Origin: Candidatus Enterovibrio altilux
Lineage (GTDB): Bacteria; Pseudomonadota; Gammaproteobacteria; Enterobacterales; Vibrionaceae
DNA: 64,000 nt
NCBI RefSeq assembly: GCF_002381345.1
Contig: NZ_CP020660.1
Location: 62,001 to 126,000, forward strand
Direction: 5' to 3'
The translations under genes were made by a program, and so were the position numbers. Below the pieces are notes generated by a model. The model did no database searches and was not told where the DNA came from. It saw only the letters and a list, made by a program, of their open reading frames with translations. Positions 43,372 through 53,385 of this stretch are shown piece by piece; the first letter of the stretch is position 1; each line of letters opens with the position of its first letter.

Positions 43372-45099
43372 TTGATGATGAAGAAAAAATTAATATCTTG
43401 GCTAATGAGTGGATTGATGTGGGTGCATGGGGCAGTAATCGCAGGCATTAAATTTGACATTCATGGTCTCGAGGAACGATTGAAAGAAAATGTTAGCGTT
43501 TACCTTGATGCTATACCCGATAGCGAACGACAGTTGGATTTTGGTTTTCAAGCGCGTATTACCAACGAAGTCAGCAAAGCCCTGCAAGCACTTGGGCACT
43601 ACGATTCGACAATCGTGTTTTCCATCGAAGATAATATGTCTAATAAAGATATCACTGTAGTTCTTGATATAAAAGATGGCCCTCCGATATTGATCACTGA
43701 TGTTGATGTGCAACTCAATGGTGCTGCGGCATTCGATCCTGCATTTGCAACCTTTTTGAAATCGGCTCCTAAAAAGGGTGATGTATTAAATCAAGGACAA
43801 TATGATGCCCTTAAATCTGGTATACAGAGCCTTGCCATTCGACGTGGATACTTCGATAGTGATTACGCACTAACGCGTTTAGAAGTCGCACCGAAGCTTA
43901 AAAAAGCGTATATTCGACTTCATTTCAATAGTGGAAGCCGTTATCACTTAGGTCAAATTATTTATAAAAATAGTCATATTAACGAACAGCTATTAGACAG
44001 TATATTGATGCTTAAAGAAGGCAATCCATATTTAGCTAGTGATTTAAGTGCTTACAATCAAGCATTGTCCAACACGGGTTGGTTCTCTTCGGTATTGATT
44101 GAGGCGGAGTTCGATTACATGCGCGACAATCGCATACCTATTTCAGTGTATCTTAATCCTGCGCCGAGCAATCAATTGGAAACTGGTATTGGTTACTCAA
44201 CGGATTCTGGTCTTAGGGTTAAATTTGGTTGGATGAAGCCGTGGTTGAACAGGCGCGGGCATAGTCTGCATACGGATCTGTATGTGTCGAAACCAAAGAC
44301 AATTTTGGGGTCTACCTACAAGATTCCTCTCGAAGGTTTTCAGCATAAGTATTATGAAGTGCAAATTGGTTTTGTTAAGCATGAGAATAGTAATATAGAG
44401 AGTTTTGCATGGTCGTCATCCGTTTCTCGTCACTGGAAATATGACTCTGGTTGGCAAGGCTCTGTGCATTTTAACTGGTTGTATACAGGTTATACGCAAG
44501 GTACAAATGTAAATATTATAAACCTATTCTTGCCGGGTATTAATTTTTTTCGCGTAAAACATCAAAGTGGTGCGATGTCATCCTGGGGGGGCAAAGAATC
44601 AATTACATTTGATGTCACCGATCGCCTATGGGGAGCTGAGATCAATTTGCGTCGCGTGGTTTGGCAAACATCATGGATCCGCAGTCTCAATACAAACAAT
44701 CGAATTATCATGCGTTTGAATGGTGGTGGCGTGTTCACTCACGAATTTAAGCGTGTACCGCCATCACTGCGTTTCTTCGCCGGTGGTGATAACAGTATCC
44801 GTGGTTACGGGTATGAGTTAATTTCGCCAAAAAATAATATAGGTAAACCACTAGGTGGTAGCTACATAACGACTGGTAGCTTAGAATATAACTATCGGAT
44901 AACAGGTAATTATTGGGTAGCTATGTTTACGGATGTAGGCGATACATGGACAAACAGAGCTCCGTCTTGGAATATGTCAGTTGGTGTTGGTGTACGTTGG
45001 GAATCTCCTATTGGTCCAGTACGATTTGATGTTGCCCATGGCTTTAAAAACACAAGAGATGACTTTCGATTACACTTTAGTTTAGGGCCAGAGCTATGA
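43372..45099 (+). CDS. tamA: Outer-membrane translocation/assembly protein TamA
   Basis: Omp85-family outer-membrane protein that with TamB promotes autotransporter insertion and lipid transport. The 575 residues start with a signal peptide (MMMKKKLISWLMSGLMWVHGAVIA), then three POTRA domains (about 25-260; FDIHGLEERLKENVSVYLD, ALQALGHYDSTIVF, SNTGWFSSVLIEAEF) and a C-terminal 16-strand barrel (from LETGIGYSTDSGLRVKFGW) with the conserved FFAGGDNSIRGYGYELISP segment and the terminal beta signal FRLHFSLGPEL. Length equals the usual 575-580. A seven-G run at 44585-44591 is in frame. tamB, normally immediately downstream, is absent here. Confidence 0.94.
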   Translation: MMMKKKLISWLMSGLMWVHGAVIAGIKFDIHGLEERLKENVSVYLDAIPDSERQLDFGFQARITNEVSKALQALGHYDSTIVFSIEDNMSNKDITVVLDIKDGPPILITDVDVQLNGAAAFDPAFATFLKSAPKKGDVLNQGQYDALKSGIQSLAIRRGYFDSDYALTRLEVAPKLKKAYIRLHFNSGSRYHLGQIIYKNSHINEQLLDSILMLKEGNPYLASDLSAYNQALSNTGWFSSVLIEAEFDYMRDNRIPISVYLNPAPSNQLETGIGYSTDSGLRVKFGWMKPWLNRRGHSLHTDLYVSKPKTILGSTYKIPLEGFQHKYYEVQIGFVKHENSNIESFAWSSSVSRHWKYDSGWQGSVHFNWLYTGYTQGTNVNIINLFLPGINFFRVKHQSGAMSSWGGKESITFDVTDRLWGAEINLRRVVWQTSWIRSLNTNNRIIMRLNGGGVFTHEFKRVPPSLRFFAGGDNSIRGYGYELISPKNNIGKPLGGSYITTGSLEYNYRITGNYWVAMFTDVGDTWTNRAPSWNMSVGVGVRWESPIGPVRFDVAHGFKNTRDDFRLHFSLGPEL

Positions 45100-45177
45100 T
45101 GCATTTAACTCAGTAATTTTGCGTCGCAGCGGTGCATTGATTATCACATTTGGGAGTGTAAAATTTGAAATGCTAGT

Positions 45178-45945
45178 CAGCTTCGTTTCCGAATATGAGT
45201 TCAGATAGTAAATTTTAACACAATTAACCACTAGATGCTTGCTCTGTGTTAGGCATGCTTAGCCCTGTTAACTTACGTGACGTTTTTATTATCGCGTAGG
45301 TTTCATCAATATGGGCATTGTAATTTTTTTGGCTCAATGTCCCTCCCAATAATTTTTTGATTCAAAACATTGCTGGATTTGATATGGAACGTTTATGGTA
45401 ATTATACCTTATTTTTTAATGTTGATTTGAACCGTATCACTTCTAATAACTAACCACTAAATTACGTGGTTAGCCTCTTTTTTAAAAAGTTACTTCTTTT
45501 CTTGGTGGGATGAGTGGAACCGCTCGTTGAATACGAATAGTTTTGTAAAATTATTTTATGTCATCAGCAATATTGTCGGATAGCCAATTGATTTTACAGC
45601 AGATCTCTTTAAACAAATTAGGCTGCTTTTTACCGTTAGTGGAATGCTTTGTTACTTTTTATTCATCTTCATTGTAGACGTTGAGCCCTGTAAAATTAAT
45701 GGCTACGTGTTGAATATTTTTTTTGAGCTTTATCTTGAACGCGACATTAACAGTTTTGGTTTGCTTGCTAATGCATGAACAATGAGAATAGGGCAACGAC
45801 AGGACAGCTGAGCAAGTTTGAGCACAGAATTAATGCATCCTTGCAAACTTCTCAATTACATTAAAAATACGTGTTTGACTATGAAAACCATCGCAATGTT
45901 TAAATCGCTCAATAAACGAGGTTTTCCCCACGATTATCTGACAAG
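45178..45945 (-). mobile_element. 3'-truncated IS5-family relic, minus orientation
   Basis: Starts CAGCTTCGTTTCCGAATATG, about 78 bp after the tamA stop. Runs through typical minus-copy landmarks (CTCAATGTCCCTCCCAATAA, TTGATTTGAACCGTATCAC) to CGAGGTTTTCCCCACGATTA and then stops; the last 300 bp or so, including the far terminal repeat, are missing. It lies between tamA and the phosphatase gene, in the position where tamB would be. Confidence 0.83.
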
Positions 45946-45969
45946 TTTTAGGTGCGCAAGTTGGCATCT

Positions 45970-46482
45970 TTAAGTTAATTGAGTCTCAGATATGGTTTTA
46001 TCAAAATAATCAAGAATACTATCACTAGCATTTTCAATTAAATTTAATACATGTTCGAAATCACGAGTACTGCCAAAGTAAGGGTCTGGGATTTCATTCA
46101 ATTTTGATTTACTATGACTTAAAAACAGTGAAATTTTATGTTTGTACTCAGGTGGACAGATATCTATAAGATCGGCATAGTTTGCTTTGTCTGCTGCTAA
46201 AATCATGTTACATCGTTCGAAATCAGTATCTTTTATCTGCCTTGAACGGATTCCAAAAAAACTGTACCCCCTTGCTTCACCTGCTTTTTTGCTACGATAA
46301 TCTGGTTTACTTCCAGCATGGAAGCCAATGGTTCCAGCAGAATCAATATCCACGTTTAATCCGCGCTCTGCCGCTCGTGCACGCAATATAGCCTCACCTG
46401 TTGGGGAACGACAGATATTGCCCATACAGACAACAAGAATTTTAGGTATTAAAATAGATGTATCAGACAATTGACGGGACAT
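45970..46482 (-). CDS. Low-molecular-weight protein-tyrosine phosphatase
   Basis: Cytoplasmic phosphatase of the LMW-PTP family. The P-loop is complete: Cys19 and Arg25 in VVCMGNICRSP (C-X5-R-S), and the general-acid loop is present as Asp133 in IPDPYFG. 170 residues, slightly longer than the usual 150-160 because of a 12-residue N-terminal extension (MSRQLSDTSILI). The ATG at 46482 follows GATGGACC. Wzb/Etp-type enzymes act on bacterial tyrosine kinases in polysaccharide export, but no wza/wzc genes are here, and it may be the stand-alone Vibrio type. The true substrate is unknown. Confidence 0.92.
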   Translation of the reverse strand: MSRQLSDTSILIPKILVVCMGNICRSPTGEAILRARAAERGLNVDIDSAGTIGFHAGSKPDYRSKKAGEARGYSFFGIRSRQIKDTDFERCNMILAADKANYADLIDICPPEYKHKISLFLSHSKSKLNEIPDPYFGSTRDFEHVLNLIENASDSILDYFDKTISETQLT

Positions 46483-46587
46483 GGTCCATCCAGAACTAGA
46501 TATCAGTAAAATATGATGATACTTAATACGCTAAAATAGAGCAAAAATATTTTATTAAATTATGAGGTACTACTTACTCTTAATACT

Positions 46588-47593
46588 AGCATTGTTTCCT
46601 AAATCAGGTGAACTAAAGTATTAAGCTACGTTTTAATAGCTAGGTTCATTTAAATATTCAGGTATATGGGCAAACTTTACTGCAAAATAACCAACTAATA
46701 GTAGTATAATAAAGCTTTACTTGATCATCGCTCACTAATATTTTAAATTGATGAAGAAGCTATTCAGCTGTAAAATTAAACTAAGCTGGGTAATAGGGGG
46801 GGAGATCTCGTTTACTGCAGAACTTAGCTATTACGACGATTCATGGTCAAATGTGTATTTTAATGCCATCAAAAAGTCTACAAGGATTAATTTATTTTGT
46901 TTTCAAAGGTGCTAAATCATCGTTTCAATGTCATCATTATTAATGCATTTGCAAGTGAATCAAAACGGTTAATGTCGCACTCATGACGAAGATTAAAGGA
47001 ACCATTTAGCACTTAGCCCTTGGTTCTGCGAGGATGAAAATTTACAGTGGGGGCGGATTAAAAGTAAAAAAGCATTGCATTGATGGGAAACGTAGAGTCT
47101 GGCACAAATTACATTTAGCGCTAAATATAAATACGCATAAAATAATTGCTTCTGAGTTAAGTGCATCAAATGTGACTAACGACGAGGTGCTATCTAACTT
47201 ATTCAAACAGACTTGTCAAAAAAATTAATTAAATATCAGCCGATAGAGCTTATTATATAAGATAGTATTACAAAACTCTTTGCATTAAACGAGCGGTTTC
47301 ACTCATATTCCACCTAAAAAGAAGTCGCTTGTGAAGAACATGGTTATCCACAGAATTTAGAGGTCAGTTACCATAAATTTTTCGATGAAAGACGGTAATG
47401 TTTAGAGTCAAGAAGCTATTCGGGGGGGGGACATTGAGCCTAAGGGATTACAATACTCCATATTGATGCAACTGGAGCCATGATAAAAGCATTAAATAAG
47501 TAGACTGAGCTAGATATGCCTAAAATGAAAGCAATTCTTTCATAGTTCATCATGTAGAAATTTGCTATCTGAACTCGCATTAAAGAACAAAAC
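46588..47593 (+). mobile_element. Simple IS5-family relic, plus orientation
   Basis: Plus copy without an arm: left end AGCATTGTTTCCTAAATCAG, right end CATTAAAGAACAAAAC. A 64-codon open piece (47034-47228) reads RVWHKLHLALNINTHKIIAS, the second catalytic region of the transposase. Two homopolymer expansions stand out: seven G at about 46796-46802 (consensus CATGGGAG) and nine G at about 47422-47430 (consensus CTGGGAGGGAC). Confidence 0.85.
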
Positions 47594-47619
47594 TATTGAC
47601 ATTAAGAATAATTGATTAG

Positions 47620-48035
47620 CTAAACTGGATGATGAAAACAATCATCTATATGGGTGGCTATCGCTTTCAAAATGTCACGCCGTGAAACAATACCTACTAA
47701 TCGCCCATTTTCACACACAGGATATACTTTTGGTATCCCTGGCAGCATTTGTTCTGCAAGTATAATGATGTTGTCGTCAGGCGTGATTGTAACAACTTCT
47801 TTATGCATACAGTCTTCGACCGTATTGGTGTCTTGGCAGTAATAACCCACTTTTAACAGTTTATGGATCATATCCTGCTCAGACAAAAAGCCCATAAGAT
47901 GACTATTATTATCAATGACAGGACCGCCTGTTTGATGAAAATTTAACAGTTTTTTCAGTGCGATCGACAAAGTCATAGAAGTTTTAAAAGTCACTGGTTT
48001 CTAGTCATATAGTCTCTGACTTTTATTGATTCCAT
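47620..48035 (-). pseudogene. CBS-domain protein gene broken by a one-base frameshift
   Basis: Two CBS domains of a small Vibrio-type protein are readable: ...SIALKKLLNFHQTGGPVID, GFLSEQDMIHKLLKVGYYCQ, then VEDCMHKEVVTITPDD, RLVGIVSRRDILKAI. The natural start is the ATG at 48035, preceded by a strong GGGGGA ribosome site, reading MESIKVRDYMTRN; then at about 47999 the frame is lost by one base (AGAAACCAGTGAC would need one more base), giving a TGA. The remainder (PVTFKTSMTLS...) continues in the other frame to the stop at 47620. An internal GTG at 47994 could at best give a truncated 124-residue protein. CBS pairs usually bind adenosine nucleotides. Confidence 0.75.
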
Positions 48036-48534
48036 AAATCCCCCTATTTGGAACATTAAGTAGCCTGAACTGCGCACAATAAAGTAGCTAATACCACAGT
48101 GAGTGACCTAAGTGTTTGAAAAACTATTGATTACACAAGTATGTGCACAAAAATAATGGAGACGCTATTTTTGTCAATGTTGACGGTTTCTGCCAAATTT
48201 TTTCACTATATGGAAAAACACCTAATTTTTCGATGTCAAACAAAGAAACAAGCCTTTCGTCTCGCTATCCGCGTAATAATGGTGAGAGTAATAGTTTTTC
48301 ATCAATTTTGGCATCGAGACTCCAAAATTTACTACATTCATTTTGTTTACCGCTACCTCACTAATTAATTTGCTGAATTAACAATTGCACGTAAATGCTC
48401 ATGTCCGTGCAAAATATGCTGGTTCAACTTTGCTCTTACCTTATTCACCGTTTGGCTTATGCGCCGTTTAAATTAATTAAAAACAGAGCATAACTCTTTA
48501 CGTTACTATTTAGTGTTGACTAAGGGGGTGAAAC
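48036..48534. other. Spacer with an uncharacterised 73-codon frame
   Basis: A plus-strand frame at 48143-48364 starts MHKNNGDAIFVNVDGFCQIF and ends SFCLPLPH. The first half looks protein-like, but there is no ribosome site, and an overlapping 75-codon frame covers the same bases, so it may be a relic or chance. The remainder holds nothing that I recognise. It contains the region where the CBS gene promoter should be (just right of 48050). Confidence 0.25.
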
Positions 48535-49767
48535 TACTAACATTATTCTAGTTTAGACAGTAAATTTCAACATGATTTGACTATTAGACAATCGCTTTCG
48601 TGTTAGACAGACTTCGTCCTGTCATCTTACGTAATGCTTTTACCATGGCGTCGGTTTCACTAATCTGAGCTATGTGATTTCTTAGGCTCAATGTCCTTCC
48701 CAGTAGCTTTTTTAACTCGACCCATTGCTTTTTTTGCTATGGAACGTTTATGGTGATCGGCTTTATTTCCTAAATAAGGGAACTAAATTTTCAATCAACA
48801 CTCTAAACAGTGAGGCTCACTTAAATATTCAGGTTTATGAATAAGCTTCGCTACAAAATAACTAACTGGAAGCAGTATGATCAAGTTCTAATAAATAGTA
48901 GCTCACTGACATTCTGAATGGATGAAGAAATTATTCAGCTATGGAATCAAACTAAGCAGGATAATCATGGGAGACCTCGTTTACTTAGCGACTTACCCAT
49001 TACGATGGCTTTCATAGTTAAACGCGTATTTTCAATTCCATTGAGAGGTCTTTAAGAATTAATTAATGCTGTTTTTAAATTTGTACAGATGCCGTTATCA
49101 TGCCCTTACTATTGATGCATTAACAAGCGGGCCAAAATAGTTAACTTGTGTTCCATATGAAGGTTCAAAGTTTATGGTGAAGGTGAATAGAAAGTAAAAA
49201 AGCATGGCTCTGACGGTAAATCTTGAGTCTGGCACAAGCTACATTTAGCGATAGATATAAATATGCATGAAATTATTGCTGTTGACTTAAGTGCATCAAA
49301 TGTGGCTGACGGTTAAATGCTACTTTACTTGCTCAAACAGATCCGCCGCAGAATAAATGAAACATAAGATGAGGGAGTTTACGACCCTAGATAATGTTAC
49401 GAAATCATTCGTATTAAATGGGGAGTTTCAGTCATTTTACCAAAAAAAGGAACAATTTTTTAAAAACGAAGCCATCCGTGTAATTTAGCGGTTAGTTACC
49501 AGAAGTCATGCGGCTCAAATCAGCATTCAAAAACGAAATATGATAGTCATAAACATTTTTTAACAGAGGCGATCATCGTTCGAGTTAAAAAATTTTTTAG
49601 AGGAACATTGAACCTAAGGGAGCATGATGCTCAGATTAAGGAAACCTACGCCATGCTCAAAGCGTTAAATGAACTTACCGGGCTAGGTATTCCTAAAACA
49701 ACAGTGATTGTTTAATTGTTAATCATATTAAAATTGATTATCTGAACCCGGATTAGGAAACTAAGTC
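48535..49767 (+). mobile_element. Composite IS5-family relic (inverted 3' arm plus plus copy)
   Basis: Arm 48535-48758, whose own terminal repeat is nearly erased but then matches well (AGTTTAGACAGTAAATTTCA ... GGAACGTTTATGG). The junction TGATCGGCTTTATTTCC leads into a plus copy 48759-49767 (ends GATTAGGAAACTAAGTC). The plus copy has a small deletion in the transposase near 49155 and many stops. It ends about 15 bp before the terminator of the DUF406 gene. Confidence 0.86.
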
Positions 49768-49782
49768 GAAACAAGGCCAAAT

Positions 49783-49814
49783 AAAAAAAGTTATTGATTG
49801 TAATAACTTTTTTT
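49783..49814 (-). terminator. Rho-independent terminator of the DUF406 gene
   Basis: A 13-bp perfect stem: seven A then GTTATT (49783-49795), a six-base loop, and AATAAC followed by seven T (49802-49814). It lies about 40 bp beyond the stop of the minus-strand DUF406 gene, and the A/T tails make it potentially bidirectional. The clearest intrinsic terminator in the window. Confidence 0.75.
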
Positions 49815-49854
49815 ATTTATGCCTATTAACTTTAGTGATTAGGCAGTGTAAGAA

Positions 49855-50151
49855 TTATCTAGTGAAAACACGGCTACGTAGTTCAAAAATTAATTTTTCT
49901 GCACTGCATTCAAATTTTAGTTTCACTTGTAGCCGATTGAACGCAAAATCGGTTGCTTCATCAAAGTCATGAATGACATAAGCATTTACTTGCTTTGCTA
50001 GAGCTAAATAATCGTGAAACTTAGCAATAGCAGCCGTTTTGTTTGAAGCAAATATTTCAACGTCAGCAACATCATCTCCTTCACTAATAACATAACCTAT
50101 TTCAACGGCAACCCCGCATGCATCACATACTTGATATTCTTTGTGGTTCAT
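49855..50151 (-). CDS. DUF406 (YfcZ/YiiS-like) protein
   Basis: A 98-residue cytoplasmic protein, MNHKEYQVCDACGVAVEIGY, then VEIFASNKTAAIAKFHDYLALAKQ and KLKFECSAEKLIFELRSR. The end matches the DUF406 family pattern (DF.F.CEAE.LIFQL..R in E. coli YfcZ), whose function is unknown. The two cysteines CDAC near the start are typical. The frame opens at 50193; the ATG at 50151 with AAGAGAG upstream is the better start. It has its own terminator at 49783-49814. Short and single-gene. Confidence 0.82.
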   Translation of the reverse strand: MNHKEYQVCDACGVAVEIGYVISEGDDVADVEIFASNKTAAIAKFHDYLALAKQVNAYVIHDFDEATDFAFNRLQVKLKFECSAEKLIFELRSRVFTR

Positions 50152-50409
50152 TGTGTGCTCTCTTGATGAGGGATAATAATAGTTATTATCCATTAAAATT
50201 TTCGTAATATTACTAAATCAAACATTCATAGCTGTGAATTTTTTTGTTGGGATGGAAGTCGCTATTGTATAACATCTACCCAGGTTATTGCATGTGTCAT
50301 GCTACAAATAAAAAGTTTTAAAGCTAAAATGGTTCGTAAGATCAATTTAGACATGTAATGTTTTTACTGATGCATTTGTCCTCCTCCGTTTTATAGCCAA
50401 ACTGATACA

Positions 50410-50904
50410 GCTTTGTTTCCTAAATGAAGGAATTAAATTGAGCCAGATAATGGGGGGGACCTCGTTTATCTAGCAAAATAGCTATCACAATGGGTCTCAT
50501 AGTCAAATAAATATTTTTAATGCCATTGAGAGGTTTACGGGGGATTCATTAACTCTGTTTTAAGCTTGCTCAACTGTTGTTGTCATTCGTGTATTATTTA
50601 TGTATGAGAAAGCAAGTTACAAAGGCCAACATTGCGTTCAAGACGAAAACTAACGGAACTATCCAGTACTTTGCATTGATTCTACGGAGGATGAAAGCTT
50701 ATAAGGAGGAGAATAGCTAAATTATTAAATAAATGAGTTCTTTATCCGATTATTCAGCTCGGTTTAATTTCATAACTGAATGGCTTCTACACCAATCTAA
50801 AACGTTAGTAAGCAATAATTAATTAAATTGTTGTTGTATTGCTTCTAGCTGGTTATTTTGCGGCGCCGCTTGTCCATTGACCTGAATGCTCAAGGAAATA
50901 AAAC
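50410..50904. mobile_element. Foldback IS5-family scrap (plus left part, minus right part)
   Basis: 50410-50714 is a shrunken left half of a plus copy (GCTTTGTTTCCTAAATGAAG; lost segment near 50440, where AATGGGGGGGACC has a seven-G run) ending in GAGGAGAATAG. It switches without a gap into the right part of a minus copy at 50715-50904 (ATTATTAAATAAATGAGTTC ... CTCAAGGAAATAAAAC). It therefore forms another inverted structure with both outer ends derived from the same IS end. It abuts the 3' end of the aldehyde dehydrogenase gene. Confidence 0.78.
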
Positions 50905-50906
50905 CC

Positions 50907-52403
50907 TTATAATCTAATCCACGTAGCTTTGAATTCAGTGTATTTTTCAAATGCATGCAGAGATTTATCTCGTCCGTTTCCTGACTGTTTGTAACCACCG
51001 AATGGGCATGTCATGTCACCACCATTATAGTGGTTTATCCATACCATTCCAGTTTTTAACGCTTTTGCTGTTTTATGCGCTTTGCTTATGTTAGAGGTCC
51101 AGACCGCAGAGGCAAGGCCATAGTTTGTATCGTTCGCAATAGCGATAGCTTCTTCGATGGTATCGAAAGTAATCACGGATAGCACAGGCCCGAAGATTTC
51201 TTCGCGTGCAATGCTCATGGTGTTGTCTACATTATCGAAGACTGTCGGCTCAATAAATAAACCGCCTGATTGTTCCATTACCTGCGAGCCACCGCATACA
51301 ATATTTGCACCTGAGGCAGTACCTTTTTTGATATATTCCAACACTGTATCAAATTGTTGTTGGTCTATTATGGCGCCAACCTGCGTATCTGGATCAAGCG
51401 GGTGCCCTGGTTGCCAGCCTTTTAACGCAGTAACTACTTTTTCAATGAATGCATTTTTAATTGATGCTTCCACGAGAAGACGAGAGCCTGCTGTGCATAC
51501 TTCTCCTTGGTTAAAGGCAATAGCAGATGCTGCTGAGTCAGCAGCATCATCAAGATTAGGAGCATCAGCAAAAACAATATTAGGACTCTTTCCGCCGGCT
51601 TCAACCCATACGCGCTTCATGTTAGATTTACCTGCATCAATCATTAATTGCTTGGCAATACGTGTCGAGCCGGTAAAGACTAGCGTATCTATATCCATGT
51701 GCAAAGCGAGTGCTTTGCCTACTGTGTGGCCAAAACCTGGGAGTACATTTAACACACCTTTTGGTATACCTGCGTCCATCGCCAATTGCGCTAAACGGAT
51801 AGCCGAAAGAGGCGATTTTTCTGATGGTTTCAAGATCACTGAGTTCCCTGAAGCCAGCGCGGGGCCGAGTTTCCAACATGCCATCAGCATGGGAAAATTC
51901 CATGGTACAATTGCTGCTATAACACCAATAGGCTCGCGGGTAATCATGCCGATTTCATTGTGCGGCGTCGGGGCTAATTCATCATAAATTTTATCGACAG
52001 CCTCACCTGACCATTGAATGGCACGAGCGGAGCTATTGACATCCACTTCTTTTGAATAACGAATAGGTTTACCCATATCTAGGGTTTCAAGAAGTGCTAA
52101 TTCATTGCCATTTTTTTTGATCAATTCCGCAAATAAAATTATGATTTTTTTTCGTTCAGCAGGGGCTAATTGTGACCATACACCACTATTAAATACGGTG
52201 CGTGCACTTAAAACAGCATGGTTTGCGTCTGCGAGATCACAACTGGCTACATTAGCGAGCAATCTTCCATCTATAGGGCTGATGCAAGCAAAAGTATTAT
52301 TAGATGCGGCATTAATGTATTCACCGTCAATAAAAGCCTGTCCACGAATGTTAAGTTTTTTTGCGTAAGATTCCCAATCACTGCGTGACACTAATGAATT
52401 CAT
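50907..52403 (-). CDS. NAD(P)-dependent aldehyde dehydrogenase, PuuC-like
   Basis: Oxidises an aldehyde to the acid with NAD(P)+. Catalytic Cys303 (GEVCTAGSRL), general base Glu268 (VEAGGKSPN), Asn169 of PWNFPM and the cofactor motif FTGSTRIAK are all present. The 498 residues resemble E. coli PuuC (gamma-glutamyl-gamma-aminobutyraldehyde dehydrogenase, 495) in the N-terminal SRSDWESYAKKLNIRGQAFI, in PTPHNEIGMITREPIGVIAA and in WINHYNGGDMTCPFGGYKQSG. The usual EL before GGKSP is EA here. No other putrescine-pathway gene is adjacent, so the substrate is uncertain. The 3' end lies two bases from an IS scrap. Confidence 0.88.
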   Translation of the reverse strand: MNSLVSRSDWESYAKKLNIRGQAFIDGEYINAASNNTFACISPIDGRLLANVASCDLADANHAVLSARTVFNSGVWSQLAPAERKKIIILFAELIKKNGNELALLETLDMGKPIRYSKEVDVNSSARAIQWSGEAVDKIYDELAPTPHNEIGMITREPIGVIAAIVPWNFPMLMACWKLGPALASGNSVILKPSEKSPLSAIRLAQLAMDAGIPKGVLNVLPGFGHTVGKALALHMDIDTLVFTGSTRIAKQLMIDAGKSNMKRVWVEAGGKSPNIVFADAPNLDDAADSAASAIAFNQGEVCTAGSRLLVEASIKNAFIEKVVTALKGWQPGHPLDPDTQVGAIIDQQQFDTVLEYIKKGTASGANIVCGGSQVMEQSGGLFIEPTVFDNVDNTMSIAREEIFGPVLSVITFDTIEEAIAIANDTNYGLASAVWTSNISKAHKTAKALKTGMVWINHYNGGDMTCPFGGYKQSGNGRDKSLHAFEKYTEFKATWIRL

Positions 52404-52620
52404 ATTTATCTCTGTATTACTTATGATAAACTAAATTTTTACTCACTATGCACCATGTAAAAATGTTTTACAAATAAGTTATTAGGTATGTGTTCAATCG
52501 ATTGCCATTAGTTTCATATACTTACTTTTTGTGGAGTAGTTATTGTGGCTATCATGTATGCTAACTACTGTTTTGTTAGCACCTAATTACAGTTCAAAAG
52601 TACGGCATTGAGTATGGTGG

Positions 52621-53313
52621 AGACTTTGTTTCCTAATCCTAGTTCAGATAACAAATTTCAACATAATTCGCGATTAGACGCGCGCTTTAGTTTTAGGTAT
52701 ACCTAATCAATTAGCTTATTTAACGCTTTTATCATGGTATAGGTAGCGCCAATCTGGGCATGGTACTCCCTTCGACTCAAGATCCCTCCGAATATTTTTT
52801 TAACTTGAACCATGTCTTTATTTCCTAAATCAGAGAACTAAATTATTAATCTATGTTCTCAATGGCTAGGATCATTTGAATACTTAGGTCTATGAGCAAA
52901 CTTTGCTACAAAAGAATTAACTGGAAGCAGTATAATTAAGCTTTAATCAATCGTAGTTCACTAATATTATGGATTGATGAAGAGACCACTCAGTTATGCA
53001 ATCAAACCAAGCAGTGTAATCATGGAAAACAACGTTTATTTAGTGACTTAGTCATTACAACAGACCTCCTGGTTAAACGTGTGTTATCAATGCCATCGAG
53101 AGGTCTCCAAGGATTGATTAATTCTATTTTCAAACTGACTCAACTGCCGTTGTTATTTCCTCACTATTCATGCATTACCAAGCGTGCCAAAATAGTTAAT
53201 GTTGCGTCCAAGATGAAAATTCAAGGAATCGTTTAGCACTTAGTCATTGATTTTATGGGGTTAGAAATCTACGAGAAGGACGCATGGGAAGTAAACAACC
53301 ATGGCAGTTAGCA
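52621..53313 (+). mobile_element. Composite IS5-family relic, 3'-truncated
   Basis: Inverted arm 52621-52807 (AGACTTTGTTTCCTAATCC ... TTTTAACTTGAACC) joined to the left half of a plus copy 52808-53313 (GTCTTTATTTCCTAAATCAG ... ACCATGGCAGTTAGCATT). The junction is at ATGGTTCGAGTC in the arm, about 40 bp shorter than the canonical one and probably the same as at 23433. Transposase pieces WIDEETTQL and ALMVK-like survive in part. It lies upstream of the coiled-coil membrane gene. Confidence 0.83.
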
Positions 53314-53385
53314 TTAACAAACTATGATTATACTAGTAGATCGTGTATCTTATGTAGTATTAGTTTTTATAGGGATTATTGACGC

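Noticed and set aside
48141-48368. 75-codon plus-strand frame overlapping a 73-codon one
   Set aside because: Two overlapping frames of similar length with no ribosome site; neither can be supported as a gene, so only noted in the spacer entry.
51157-51987. 276-codon open frame on the plus strand
   Set aside because: Lies entirely antisense to the aldehyde dehydrogenase gene with its conserved motifs; a shadow frame.
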